A stretch of DNA of 64,000 nt from Aradus depressus (lineage: Eukaryota; Arthropoda; Insecta; Hemiptera; Aradidae), in NCBI GenBank assembly GCA_963662175.1, contig OY759214.1, positions 79,310,037 to 79,374,036 of the forward strand, written 5' to 3'. Positions 20,306 to 31,354 of this stretch are shown piece by piece. Positions within the stretch are counted from its first letter, which is position 1. Every line of letters starts with the position of its first letter. The position numbers and the translations under genes were made by a program. The notes under the pieces were generated by a model. That model had not been told where the DNA came from, searched no databases, and worked only from the letters and a program-made list of their open reading frames with translations.

Positions 20306-20714
20306 AGGGGGGGGGGGGGGGGGGGGGGGGGGCATAGAAGAATACTAATGTTATTAAAATTTTAATTGTTCAACTTATGTAAAAAATGACCAGCCTTTCC
20401 GGGAATTGAACCCGGAACTGCCAAATTACAAAGGGGACAAGTTGTCTCAAAATATGAAAGCTGCTCAGATCTCTCTCCCATACATGCTCTAACTAACTTT
20501 CTTCGATAATCTCGTCACTGAGTATGAAGATTTCTTAAGTTAAACAAATCCCTTCTTTTAAAAATAAACTATTCGCAAATCGAAGTGATGCGTTTCCTGA
20601 TTTACTTGTTAAGGTACCTATATTATTTTATTAAACTTATATATTAATATTTTATTAAGGTTATATTATTTTATTAAACTTTTATATAAATAAAAACAAC
20701 ATGCTCCTAAATCC

Positions 20715-20975
20715 TCATACATTTTGTGTCAATAAATTCTTTACATCGGGGCAATTATTAGGCTTTTGGAATTAGCCCCTCACCCCCCCCCCCCCCTCCT
20801 TTGGCTGATGACATTCATTACGTCAGCTGTTTTGGGTGTTTATGAGTTGAGCCCCCCCTTGATCCTCCTCTTCCCTTCTACCGATTCCACTGGAAGTTGA
20901 TGTCATCCTTGTGGGGTTTTGAATTCACATATGAAATTTCGTGTCGATACATTCATTATATCGGGAGTTATCGTG

Positions 20976-21008
<33 letters not shown>

Positions 21009-21145
21009 ACAGGCAGCATTTTTTTTTCTCATATTTGGAATCTGGAAGTCGGAAAACATGAAATTCCGTTGATAACTTCGCATCAAATTTTTGACCGATT
21101 ACATAACTTCCCTTATACTTCATATAGCTGGGGAAGTAAAAAATA
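20715..21145 (+). mobile_element. Family-A element, 5' end missing
   Basis: Contains units with gtgtcaataaattctttaca, 'tgacattcattacgtcagct' and 'gtgtcgatacattcattata', a (CA)n microsatellite at about 20977-21006, 'agtcggaaaacatgaaattc' and the terminal hairpin, ACTTCCCTTATACTTCATAT then AGCTGGGGAAGTAAAA, at about 21108-21143. Confidence 0.78.
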
Positions 21146-21259
21146 TTTAAAAGAGAATAAAACATTTTTTTTTTATTTAACCAAAAGTATGATTTTTCTG
21201 TATACATTTTTAAATTCTAGCAAAGCTAGAAAAAATCAAATTTTGCGAAAAGTTTTTAA

Positions 21260-22000
21260 TTATTAAGAAGTGGGTATTCCTCTCCTTTGAACAGGCACAT
21301 CGGCATGTCCACCTCTCTGTCAATGGTTCTGCAGGTTCTTCCTAGGTTTCTGGAAGTCCGGAAGCATGTGAATCTGGCGTTGAGGTTGATCCCAAGCGTG
21401 TTCAACTGGATTCAGGAAGGCTAGTTTATTCGAGTGATTTCTTGCTCCTCTGAGAAGCGTTGAATAATAAGAAATTATTTCTTTATGGGATAATTATTGT
21501 TGACCAGGTTAAAAGTTTCTCCAATTACAGATGGTCGGTAAACATGAAATTCCGTTTAAAACTCAACATCGAATTTCTGACTCTAGGAAAGTAAAATGAA
21601 GCAATAAATAAGAAAACAAGGAATGTGTGTTGGTTCAATGTGTACTTGTGTTGGATGAGTTAGTTGCCAACCCATGTCTAGAATGCCATCTTTCTGATAC
21701 ATGCCTCCGGTATTTATCTGTATGTGGTTCACGTTCCCAACATGTATTTGACTACTTTGGTATTCAGGGATCCCACTTTCCAAACCATGTTCAAACAACC
21801 GTGAAATGAACTGTTCCCTTCTTGTTTAACTTCCTGCTTTTCATATTCTGGTGAAAATTCAACTTGAATAATGTCTAGTTTTGTATTTATGCAGAGTTTG
21901 ATATTATCTTTTGAAGAAATATTTTCCGGTAAAGATTAGATCTAAATTTCGAAAAAGTAGTGACTAAAATAAGTCTATACTCTTCTCTGCGTAGAGGTTA
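21260..22000. other. Mostly unassigned sequence
   Basis: A short family-A-like phrase (ggtcggtaaacatgaaattc) occurs at about 21531-21555. Otherwise no gene or repeat could be assigned. Confidence 0.4.
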
Positions 22001-22339
22001 GGTTAGTTTTTATGACTCATGCCCGGGCTCTAACTATGAGGTCATATCGCCTACTACCAGAGCGCTCTTTCGTCACTCTGGTGGACATGAGCCCGACTCT
22101 ACTGTGGGAGTCCTAAATTTTGCCTACCCTAATTTGTTATTCACCTAGGGCAGGGGTCTTTAACGAGTACCTGACATCGTACAGGCTCGAGACCATCGCT
22201 TAACGTCCCATCCAAAGGACGGCATGCTTAAGTTTATTTGATCTCCCAGATAAAATAAACTAAGGGCCTCGGTCGGGTTTCGAACCCACGATCTTTAGCT
22301 CAGAAGACAAGCACGCATACCACTGAGCTACCGGCGCCC
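22001..22339 (-). mobile_element. SINE-1, full length, AGGTT-type tail
   Basis: The reverse complement of the whole element. The tail gaggttaggttagtttttat precedes 'gactcatgcccgggctctaa'. All body blocks are present, and the head ends 'cactgagctaccggcgccc' at 22339, so both A and B boxes are intact. Confidence 0.92.
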
Positions 22340-22365
22340 TCTCTCTGCTTAGATATAAGTGTACA

Positions 22366-22656
22366 GTTAGTTATTATGACTCTCATGCCCGGGCTTTAGC
22401 TACGAGGTCATATCGCCTACTACCAGAGAGTTCTTTTGTCGCTCTGGTGGACATGAACCTGACTCTACAGTGGGAGTCTTAAGTTTTGCGTAACTAGGTT
22501 TGTTGAAGGGTTTTTAACGAATACCTGACATCGTACAGGCTCAGGCCCATCGTTTTCGAAGGACGGCGTGCTTATGTTTATTTCAACAGCCTCGGCTGGG
22601 TTTCGAACCCGCGATCTTGAGTTCAGAAGGCATGCTACCTCTGAGCTACCGGCGTA
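22366..22656 (-). mobile_element. SINE-1, second copy in tandem orientation
   Basis: Begins 27 bases after the previous copy and in the same orientation. Internal losses occur around 22500 and 22560. The head is intact enough to show the B-box region (gggtttcgaacccgcgatct) and 'cctctgagctaccggcgta'. Confidence 0.88.
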
Positions 22657-22779
22657 GTGTAAATGTCGTGGCGAAGTTGAAAAAAAGTTTGTTTGAAATA
22701 TTATTGATTTTCCAAAGTTTTTGACTTGATTTTGTGACTCAGACTCCGGCTTTACATTTTTTTAAGGCCGATTTACGAG

Positions 22780-22975
22780 ATACCTGCCGAAAAAAAATGT
22801 TTTAAATCTTAAAATTACCTCTCGAAACCCGAAACGGTATCGAAAGATTGGCCATTACCAAAAATGTTCCTTACTAAATTTCCAACTGTTAATATGTCCT
22901 CATATTTGAAATTGGTCCAATATTAACAAAAATATAACGCTCCAAAAATGCAGAATAAATTTATGTCGCATGGCA
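22780..22975 (-). repeat. Family-C fragment
   Basis: Carries 'accaaaaatgttccttacta', 'aatttccaactgttaatatg' and 'atttgaaattggtccaatat', the reverse complement of the 37260-37340 block. Confidence 0.6.
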
Positions 22976-23014
22976 ATTTTAAAATATTTTGTTTTAGGAT
23001 CTCGGTGGGGAAGC

Positions 23015-23098
23015 ACACCTGAGGTAACCACACCTTAGCTAACGACACCTTAGTTAGCTAACCACACCTGAGCTAACCACACCTGAGCTACCGGTGCC
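23015..23098 (-). repeat. Short tandem repeat ending in a SINE head
   Basis: A run of 'gctaaccacacctgagctaa'-type units (about 14-17 bp, four to five copies) finishes with 'gagctaccggtgcc'. That is the reverse complement of the SINE-1 first bases (ggcgccggtagctc). Confidence 0.7.
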
Positions 23099-23099
23099 T

Positions 23100-23770
23100 T
23101 CCAATCAACGTTCTTAAAGAAAGGTTACACATTTTTGTGACCAAAATGAACTCCCACTCATAAAAATTGACCAATGCCAGCCCGAGGCAAGTTTTAGGAA
23201 GGAGCGAGGTCCAATTATGGCGCCCCCCTTGCTTGCCTCTAATATATACCAGTTGTGTGTGCAAGCATGGAACTTGGAACATCTCGAACATCTTGAGTCT
23301 CTGTCTAATTTGTCGATCGAAAGCAGCCATGCTCGTTGGCACTGTACTCTTCACAGTACCTATAGCGGTGGTGCCCCGCCCGCGGACTCGACCCGTGCGC
23401 GTTTCCACAGATAAGGTCATTCACATTCCATACTAGCTACACGCTCGCAATCAAAATATCGAAAAGAGGAAAAAAAAAATGTTTTCCTTTATTTTTCTTT
23501 ACCACTGAGGCGCCCCCTGGGACGGCGCCTGGAGCGGCCGCTCCGTTTGCCCTATGGTAGGGTCAGGGCCGACTATGACCCTGCGCCGGGGACGACTGCA
23601 GGCACGCCGGGGGCCGCCCCCGGCGCCCCCACGTACGCCCCACATTCATCCCGAGCTCTCTCGGCGCGCCAAGAAAACTAAGGTGGGCTAGGAGTGACCG
23701 CTTATCGTCGCAGATGGTCGGCAGCGGTCGCTCCTAGCCTACCACAGCAACCGAAAATAATAATTTATGT
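23100..23770. other. GC-rich segment, possible DNA-transposon ends
   Basis: From 23505 to 23700 the sequence is unusually GC-rich for this window, with ggcgcctggagcggccgctcc-like palindromic blocks (quoted in part), gccgggggccgcccccggcg and ctctcggcgcgcc. Such blocks occur in the ends of some hAT-type elements, but no target duplication or partner end could be established. ORFs at 23088-23436 have no recognisable domain. Confidence 0.35.
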
Positions 23771-24104
23771 TTTTATTTTATTTTTGAATGACCAATAAAA
23801 TTGTTAGGCCCTCATTCCCCGACGATTCGGCGACGGCTGCCACCGAAGATCGGCCACCCCCCCCCCCCCCCCCAAAAAAAAAAAAAGGAAAAGATCTCAG
23901 CTGTCTAAGGAGTCTTTGATGTCTCATTTCAATTACTAATTGTATAATACGCAATATTGTTTGTGGTGATGTGATGAAAATTTGTACGTAATCTTCATGC
24001 AGGTCAAATGTTGAGTCTGATACCAGTTATAGGGTAAAAGGTCAGAGGTCAACCTGAAGGGAAATTGACAGAACGTGAAGTGCTCCTGTTACCTTATATT
24101 CCTT

Positions 24105-24660
24105 CCCCAGTTTTAGGAAGTGCAGGCGAAATTTTGTTATCGGTCAGAAATTCAGTATTATGAATATGTAATTGGCACTTTGTGAGCGCTCCAAATAAAA
24201 ATAAAACGATTGTACCAATGAGCTTGAAATTTGAAATGAAGATGTCACATGCGCTAAATTAGATTTGATTAGATTTTGACCAAAATCAGACGAAAATTAA
24301 CATCACTTTACTTTGGGGCCTAACTCCATTTTACTTGTATTTAAGATAATTAAAAATCTTTTCAAAATAAAGTTGTAGAGAAAGCTGAAAGGCACATTTT
24401 GTATGAAATACGTTCTTTGGAATGTCGCTCCGTTAGCGATACATGACAAAAACCGTTCTAAAATGTAGTTTTGAATACCAGTTTTTTTTAAGACGTTTGC
24501 TTGATTTACGTGAAAGCGAGTAGTTCTATCGAAAAACTGATTCTCTCCAAAAATGTTGCTTATTAAATTTCCTACTAACAAAATGCCTTCAGATTTGACA
24601 ATATAAACAAAGTTATAACACCCCAAAAAATGTACAACAAATGTTCGTAGGAAATATTTC
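24105..24660 (-). repeat. Family-C element
   Basis: A long reverse-orientation copy with 'aagatgtcacatgcgctaaa', 'gattttgaccaaaatcagac', 'ataaagttgtagagaaagct', 'cgcttgatttacgtgaaagc'-type blocks and 'aatgttgcttattaaatttc'. The ORF on the minus strand (24303-24626) is translated repeat. Confidence 0.65.
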
Positions 24661-24679
24661 TAAGATATCTTTTTATTAA

Positions 24680-24925
24680 TGGTCCCCCCCCCCCACCCCC
24701 TCCCCCCCCCCTCCCCACAACTTGTTCAAAGTCAACTCATACTACCATTACTGGGTAAATGAAAGTACTGTATTGGCTTCAGCGGTTTTCTTTTTTTTTT
24801 TTTTTTGTACAGGGAAATTTGGAGTTACTTTCATGTAACTAGTATGAAATGAGTTTGAGAGGTTGGAAGGAGAGGGAGAGTCTGTACAAAAGTGGTTGGT
24901 ATAATAAAGTCCTGTTGTAGCCACG
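24680..24925. mobile_element. MITE-like family-B copy, left end degraded
   Basis: The left terminus is replaced by C-rich DNA. The centre shows 'actcatactaccattactgg' and 'gtaactagtatgaaatgagt' as imperfect inverted halves. The right end is ggttggtataataaagtcctgtt (24893-24916; given in part). Confidence 0.7.
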
Positions 24926-25389
24926 TCACTGATTGTTCTATTAATAATTATTATTATTACTATTATACTATAGTAGATCGACAATTGCCCCCTCCCCTCC
25001 GGTTTTGCCTGGCCTGCATGTATGTTGCTATACTAGAAAGTACGTATGTGACGGACGAGTCAGTCAGTTATTGATTCGGGTGGTCGCCGCTCTTCTCCGT
25101 CCTTGAACTCAACTAACCTCTACCTTCCCTGTCCTTTCGGTCAACAAGGGATCGTCTCAAAGTTCCATTTCTGCCTCTGAGAAAAAAAAAAAAAAAAAAA
25201 ATTAAAATTGAGTAATTTTTTTTTTTTAACTGAGCAAATTTTATTTAGCATATTTACAACGGGTACAATCTTCAGTAAGTGGGATATCAAATTAAGTAAA
25301 TATATACACGAACATAGAAAAAAAAATGAATGAAAAATAGAATAGAAGTAAAAAAATCAAATATAAAAGTGTGAATAGCAAAGTTTCGA

Positions 25390-25640
25390 ATAATCGCCGA
25401 TTAGGCTGAAAATAAATAGGTGGACTACCCCTATGGGGTTCTGGATATACACATAAAATTTCGTGTCGATTTTTTGTGTGAAGTCCCTTTAACCCTCCCT
25501 TCCCTTTGCCCAATTAGCCTGAAAATCAATAGGTGGATGACCTTATGGGGATCTGGATGTACACATAAAATTTCGTGTCGATACATTCATTGTATCAGAA
25601 GTTATTTTATTCACAGACTCACGTACAAATACTGATAGAA
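25390..25640 (+). mobile_element. Family-A internal units
   Basis: Two adjacent units: 'attaggctgaaaataaatag', then ggtggactacccctatgggg and 'cataaaatttcgtgtcgat', then the same blocks again from 25510 to 25590, with 'gatacattcattgtatcaga' after the second. No terminal hairpins. Confidence 0.7.
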
Positions 25641-26105
25641 CGTTTTTTGTTTTTTTTTTTCGTTTTGGGGATTGAGTTAGATTTTTAGACGTTGGCGTTT
25701 ATTTGGAACATGTACCAAATATATTATATATTTTTTAATCACATGCTCTTCACCATTCTATGTTTCCTACAGTTCGGTCATAATCTTGTATTATTTCTGT
25801 AGAATTTCTAGAGCTTCACTTAAAAATAAACCGAACTTATTATTATTTCTTGCCTGAAAGGAGAGTTTAAAAATAAAGTGAAAATATGCTTAAAGACTCT
25901 TAAATAGCAGTTGAAAGTAATAGGATTAGGGCTAAGTAAATATCGTATTACCTGCTATAAATAAGAATTCCCCGATAAGGTCGTTCTCTGTGGGAAGAGA
26001 GACCCCACTCCGCGAAAGGGTAAATCTTCTACTTCAACTGAATAATAACCTTTAGAGATAACAGACTGTATTAAGAATAAATTAAATTGATTTAAATTAA
26101 AATAA
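25641..26105. other. Unassigned AT-rich sequence
   Basis: No supported gene or repeat. Confidence 0.4.
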
Positions 26106-26109
26106 GTCG

Positions 26110-26350
26110 ACAATCACAGGCAATGTAGTACGACAATTAAGTTTTAGCTCTCCCTTCAAAACCAATCGACCGTTTTGGCTAAAAACAAGTGTTTTGTGTC
26201 GATACATTCATTACGTTGGCCATTATTAGGGTTTTTGAGTTGAGCCCCCCTCTGATCCCATCCCTCCCTTTTGTCGATTTCACTGTAAATGAATAGGTAG
26301 TGATCTTCTGGATACACACCAGGGGGTCAGAAAATATGAAATTCCTGTAA
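26110..26350 (+). repeat. Family-A internal fragment
   Basis: Contains 'gtgtcgatacattcattacg', 'ggtttttgagttgagccccc' and 'cttttgtcgatttcactgt'. The downstream 'ggtcagaaaatatgaaattc' is the start of the 3' block. The terminal hairpin is missing. Confidence 0.65.
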
Positions 26351-26689
26351 AAAGCATAGTTGAAGAAGTAAAACGGAACATCTCTCAGATCCCTTCTCTG
26401 ATTTTGTTTTCTTGCCAACAAGACCGGTGCTGACCAAGGAGTTTCCGGCGTTCCTACAGCTCCATTTTCGAAAAGATCCTAACGAACTACTGCAATGCCG
26501 CTGGAGACACGCGATATGGTGCTTTGACAATATGTTTGCTGTCCCCTGAGTCTATTTTATGTTCGATCTGCGCGGTGCATCCTAATTTACTTTGGGTTCA
26601 AAGCGAGCACCACCTGCCCTACACTCCATCCGCTTCTCCACGTCAGTTCGCAGACAGCTCTAGATCCTTCAAAAATACATATCGCCCGA

Positions 26690-26842
26690 GCATCAATCCT
26701 TTTGGTTCTCAGCCTCCCCTAGACCAGGACGCAACTCTTCTAACTGCGCAGCTAACTCTCTCTCTCTCACCACTCGCTCCATCTCAGCGATGACCGTGCG
26801 GAGCTCCGCCAAATCCACAACATGGTCCGCCTGCTCGGCCAT
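26690..26842 (-). pseudogene. Truncated gag-like ORF start
   Basis: From the ATG (26842 on the minus strand) the frame reads MAEQADHVVDLAELRTVIAE and then a charged stretch with 'MERVVREREL', before a TGA after about 50 codons. A coiled-coil-like, Glu/Arg/Leu-rich start just after the primer site fits gag. The rest of gag is frameshifted or lost. Confidence 0.55.
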
Positions 26843-26869
26843 TACTTCTCGTTATCGGACCTCACCCAG

Positions 26870-26886
26870 TCCCACTTCTGACACCA
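26870..26886 (-). promoter_or_regulatory. tRNA-Leu primer-binding site
   Basis: The minus strand reads TGGTGTCAGAAGTGGGA, complementary to the 3' end (including CCA) of a typical insect tRNA-Leu. This kind of site sits directly after the 5' LTR of many Gypsy-type elements, where the tRNA primes minus-strand DNA synthesis. Confidence 0.8.
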
Positions 26887-27462
26887 ATTTGTTGGCCCCC
26901 TTCTTATCCAATTGGGTTCCTCGTCGAGGGTGATGACGAGTGGAATGAAAGAATGAGAGTATATATTTTTGCTTTAATTTTACTTACTATATTACGTTGG
27001 CTTGAGAAGGAGAATTATGATGGAAAACGTCAGTCCCCCCCCCCCCCCCCCCCCTCCACCACCACCCTAACGCGAACTTTGTGAACAAAATAAAAATCTC
27101 TCTTGGGAGTTACTTTCTTTTTGGGGGAAAATTGTTTTTGTTCCTTTAGCTGACTTTGACTAACATGGAGTCATTGTAGCATTACTGTTTCGCTATATTC
27201 CTTCTCTCTTATTTCCGCCATAACTTTCCGACAACCCCTGATTTGACAATAGAAGGAAGATTAAAGGCACACAGGAAGAATAATCTACATAAAAGAATAG
27301 TTCTTTTAGATATTCATTCTTATTTCTTTAAAAGTTTGCAAAAATTTGAATATTTGCCGAAATTTGTTTGATAATAAGCAACTTTTAGTGCATATCTTCA
27401 CCGTCAATTTAAACCCTCACAGATCTATCGAGGCTTGTGTTTCGATAAAAATGAACTCTTTC

Positions 27463-27770
27463 TGCCAAGCTTTCGACAATGAGTGTGTCTTCTTCAGGGC
27501 CTATATTGACATATATAGATTAGCAATAAGTTTATATTTTAAGTTAAAACTATAAAAACTAAATATAACTAAACAAATACCTACCTCATAAGAGAATAAA
27601 ACGTTTAAAATAGTTTAGATTTTCTCAGGAGTTTGGTTTTGTTTAGTTAAATTTTGTTTTTATTGTTTTATCTTTACTTAATTGTAGGTTACATAAATGT
27701 ATCGCTAATGTATATATATTAATACAAACCCTGAAGAAGACACTCAGTGCAGAAAACTTGGCAAAAATTC
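27463..27770. mobile_element. Foldback-like pair of inverted arms
   Basis: 'tgccaagctttcgacaatga' plus 'gtgtgtcttcttcagggcct' (27463-27506) recurs inverted as 'aaccctgaagaagacactca' plus 'gtgcagaaaacttggcaaa' (about 27726-27767). The arms are ~42 bp and ~80% alike, enclosing ~220 bp of AT-rich DNA. Confidence 0.6.
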
Positions 27771-27839
27771 TACAAGTTGGTTCCTGTTAATCCTTCCAAA
27801 TATTAATATCTTATTTAGGTTCCTTGTTTCGACGTTTTT

Positions 27840-28180
27840 TCATTTCTGTCTGTTATTTCCGCCATAGCATCCCGACTTTTCCGAAGTTTCGAGGATAGAC
27901 TCCTAGGTCAGAAGGTACAGATCAGAAATAGTTAAATTAAATATAATTTTTTTGAGGTATTCTATTTCGAAATAATAACCTTACTTTGAACAAAATTAGT
28001 TTTGAGGAAAATTTGGGCACACTAAGTTAATTATATACAACTTACATGTAAATTGTCTTCGCAGACTTCTAGCTAATATTTAGAAGGCGAGCTACAAATT
28101 TAGATTTCATATCCATAATTTAAAATGGCCGCAAACCCGAGAAAGAAAAACAAAAAATCCCCTCTATGTGTTATCAAATC
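27840..28180. other. Unassigned sequence
   Basis: No ORF, RNA or repeat match supported. Confidence 0.4.
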
Positions 28181-28184
28181 CCCT

Positions 28185-28460
28185 CTATAATTTTATATGT
28201 ATATGCAGAACCCTGTAAGGAAGATATCTATTGATTTTAGGCTAAAGGCAAGGCGAGCATTAGAGGCGGGTCTAACACAAAAACTCTAATAACTGCCGAT
28301 GTAATGAATGTATCGATACAAAAATTAGAATGAGGATTAAGAAGTCTCTATGTATGTCAACTATCGATTTTTAGCCAAAACTGTCGATTGGTGTTGTAGG
28401 GTGAGCGAAAACTGTTAATTAGCTCGCGCTGTGGAATTACATTACCGTAATTCATCGAGG
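28185..28460 (-). mobile_element. Family-A fragment
   Basis: In reverse orientation: 'gaagatatctattgatttta', 'ctaataactgccgatgtaat', 'gaatgtatcgatac', 'gtgagcgaaaac' and the degraded end 'tggaattacattaccgtaat'. Confidence 0.65.
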
Positions 28461-28760
28461 TGAAATGACTCATTTAGTGTAACAGAAACTGAAAGTCCAA
28501 CATTTCAAATGTAAGTACTTTCAAGTTTTTGGAACCTTCAGATCTGAGGTAGGTAATAGATTGATTGAACCCAATAGCACTGGGCTTCCCCCCCTGGCTA
28601 CGCCACTTATTGAAAGATGCCCTCTGTTGTGGTCGGTCGTCAAGGCTGAATGAGTTAGTACGGTTAGTGGAGCGTCACTCATCCACTGTCCTAACAACTA
28701 GATTAGGAAGCCTAAACCTGCGTCATTTCTCCAATATCCAACCTTAGCAGTTCTGAAGAT

Positions 28761-29320
28761 GATACTCCTCAGCATGTGATCCAACTGACAAAATCAAACA
28801 ATTCGATGAAGAATTTAATATATACTATTACATAAAGAGACGTTTTTTTTTGTTTGTATATTTGACGTAATCCTCAAACTACTTAACCGATTTGGAATAT
28901 TTGATACTCCTCAGCATGTGATCCAACTGACAAAATCAAACAATCCGACGAAGAATTTAATATATACTATTACATAAAGAGATGTTGTTTTTTTTTGTAT
29001 ATTTGAGGTAATCCTCAAACTACTTAACCGATTTGGAATATTTGATACTCCTCAGCATGTGATCCAACTGACAAAATCAAACAATTCGACGAAGAATTTA
29101 ATATATACTAATAGATACGAGACTTTTTTTTTGTATATTTGAGGTAATCCTGAAAACTACTACACCGATTTGGAATATTTGATACTCCTCAGCATGTGAT
29201 CCAACTGACAAAATCAAACAATTCGACGAAGGAATTAATATATACTAATACATAAAGAGAGAGTTTTTTTGCTGTATATTTGAAGTATACCTGAAAACTA
29301 CTTAACCGATTTGGAACATT
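28761..29320 (+). repeat. Four-copy ~140-bp tandem repeat
   Basis: Units start at 28761, 28903, 29044 and 29181 with 'gatactcctcagcatgtgat'. Each carries 'ccaactgacaaaatcaaaca', 'tttaatatatacta', a T run and 'ctacttaaccgatttggaat'. The last phrase resembles the 3' tail of widespread insect elements (atccaaatcggttaagtagt, reverse complement, also at about 61265-61290). Spacing is 142, 141 and 137 bp. Confidence 0.9.
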
Positions 29321-29620
29321 CTTTCACCGTTACGAAGCTCTTTCCGCTGGACATAGGCTAAACATCGTCACGCTTTATTAAACGGGAGCTGAGTAGTGAT
29401 GATAAAAGTGAAACGGCCGTCCGAGCGTCATTTATTGCATACGCCGCCTAAACAGTTGAAGATATATCAAACTGATGAATGGAGGAATTACTGGCAATAA
29501 AAAGCTCTGCAAAAAAAGTCCGCGACAGCATATACGAGTACCTATCCTATAACAGATAGTTTTCATTGAGTTTTTATCTCTATATGTGAGGAGTGGGGGG
29601 AGGGAGGTTTGCAAATTATA
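29321..29620 (+). repeat. Dispersed repeat F, copy 1
   Basis: Continues the tail repeat. 'aaacgggagctgagtagtga', 'aaacggccgtccg', 'ataacagatag' and 'agtttttatctctatatgtg' reappear in reverse complement at 60210-60410 (for example 'ctactactcagctccctttt' and 'cggacggccgtttttcctc'). Confidence 0.7.
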
Positions 29621-30185
29621 AAATTAAGTTAGCTCTGTACCTGTTGATCGGAGTTTCATGAAATTTTACACATGGCATCCGGATAAGCTCGTTTCTAACG
29701 TAGTGGCATCACCAAATTTTGTCTGGGGGGTGTTACATTTTATGTTGTATTTATGATCTTACCTATAACATGTCTACTGCTGTTTGCAACATAAAATACG
29801 ACACCTTATGTTAGTACAAGTAGACTTGTATTTTTCTGGCGGGAAGTATCCTCTATACGAGTACCTATATCATGTAAACATTTGAACATCCCAAATCGTG
29901 TTCAGGGGGGCATGTCTAAAATATGGTTGTAGTTGCCGTAGGTTTTACAAAAAATAAGGAATAATTAAAAATTAACAATGAAAAAAGTCGTCGGTGAATC
30001 AACGAGTATGTATCTCCCCAGCACGAATTAATATTTTTATTTGACGTTATTACGTCCCCTAAATACATTTTGACCATTTCCGCGATGATGTATGTATGTG
30101 TATGTGTATGATTGAAAAGTTGTGAGCTCTCTCGCAAAAACAATTGTAGTTATGAACTTGAAATTTGGAATGAGGGGTCACATGT
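29621..30185. other. Unassigned, with a family-A 5' end inside
   Basis: At 29982-30025 'aaaaagtcgtcggtgaatca' followed by acgagtatgtatctccccag is a lone family-A 5' terminus. At 30118-30185 a family-C phrase, 'atgaacttgaaatttggaat', occurs. The rest is unassigned. Confidence 0.5.
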
Positions 30186-30478
30186 TCTAACTATGTACCT
30201 ACTACCAGAGCGCTCTTTCGTCACTTTGGTGGACATGAGCCCCGACTCATAATGCCTACACAGGTTTAGTTAACTAAGGTACATAACATGAGGGGTCTTT
30301 AACGAATACCTGACAACGTACAGGCTCGGGACCATCGCTTAATGTCCCATCCGAAGGACGGCGTGCTTAAGTTTATTTTACCTCCCAGATAAAATAATCT
30401 AAAGGCCTCGGCCTGGTTTCAAACCCGCGATCTTGAGCTCAGTCTCTTAGCACGCTACCTCTGAGCTACTGGTACCCT
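30186..30478 (-). mobile_element. SINE-1 copy, diverged
   Basis: The reverse complement of SINE-1, with 'ctaccagagcgctctttcgt', 'ggtctttaacgaatacctga', 'catccgaaggacggcgtgct' and the head 'ctctgagctactggtaccct'. The tail beyond 30186 is missing and a block near 30245-30280 is replaced. Confidence 0.88.
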
Positions 30479-31345
30479 CAGAAAGTACCTCTCAGGGAGA
30501 AATCCCCTAAAAACGATATAGAACCAATATATAATTTCCTATCTATTTTGAGTATAACATTTCCTAGTAGGGCTCACTAATTCCAAGCTCGAGCGAGTTT
30601 CTCTTCACGATGTACAGTAAAGTTTGTATCTAGAGAACCGCTACAGGTTGCCAACCCCACATCTTAAGTGTTAAAGTAATTTCAAAGATGCTATTGAAAC
30701 TCTAGTTCATTCACTACAGCCCACAAACATTGACAGACACAAACAAAGGACGATAACAATCGGCATAACCACAATATAACCTTCTTACGTAACAGTGTTG
30801 CCAATTGATTCTAATCATTCAAGGGATTTATCGGTTTGATTATGACATATTTTCTGATATTTAACAACCAATCCTATTAAGTAATTTTATTATTTTAAAA
30901 TAGTCTATGTTATTTATTTGTCCTGTGCAACTAATGCGATCATATGTTTAAAAAGAGATTTAATTGGCTCATGTTTGCAACTTCATTATGTGCGATTAAA
31001 TTGGTTTCGGGGTTACGTTTTGAAGGCAGAATAAGTTTGTATTTTGTATTAAGTGTTTAAATGATTGACTGAATACCTAAACATGTTATTCCCAACATGG
31101 GAAAATTCAGTTTCCCGAATTCACATTTTGTGTCCCACTATTTGGTGTACATAAGAGTGATGATAATGAAATTGCTCTAAATTTTAGAGTCACAGTTTTA
31201 CAATTTTTCATTTCTGATCGTTCATCAGAACATACCATGAGGAAATGAATTTAGGTGAGATTTTGTAATTTTTTTCATGATTTTGGTAACATATAGAGGT
31301 TTTATTTTACTTCAGACAACCTTGATAAGTTAGAGGGGAGGGGGG
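30479..31345. other. Unassigned AT-rich sequence
   Basis: No gene or repeat family could be assigned. Confidence 0.4.
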
Positions 31346-31354
31346 TGGAAACAG

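Larger units (their letters stand above)
26520..26990 (-). mobile_element. Gypsy-like LTR retrotransposon 5' fragment
   Basis: On the minus strand the order is: putative LTR end (from about 26990 to 26887), primer-binding site (26886-26870), short leader, then a truncated gag-like ORF starting at 26842. No matching second LTR lies in the window, so this is a truncated insertion. LTR extent to the right is uncertain because a poly-C tract interrupts at 27035. Confidence 0.65.

Noticed and set aside
23088..23436. Overlapping ORFs on both strands as a coding gene
   Set aside because: No domain, no splice or promoter support, and open frames on both strands are expected from local GC richness.
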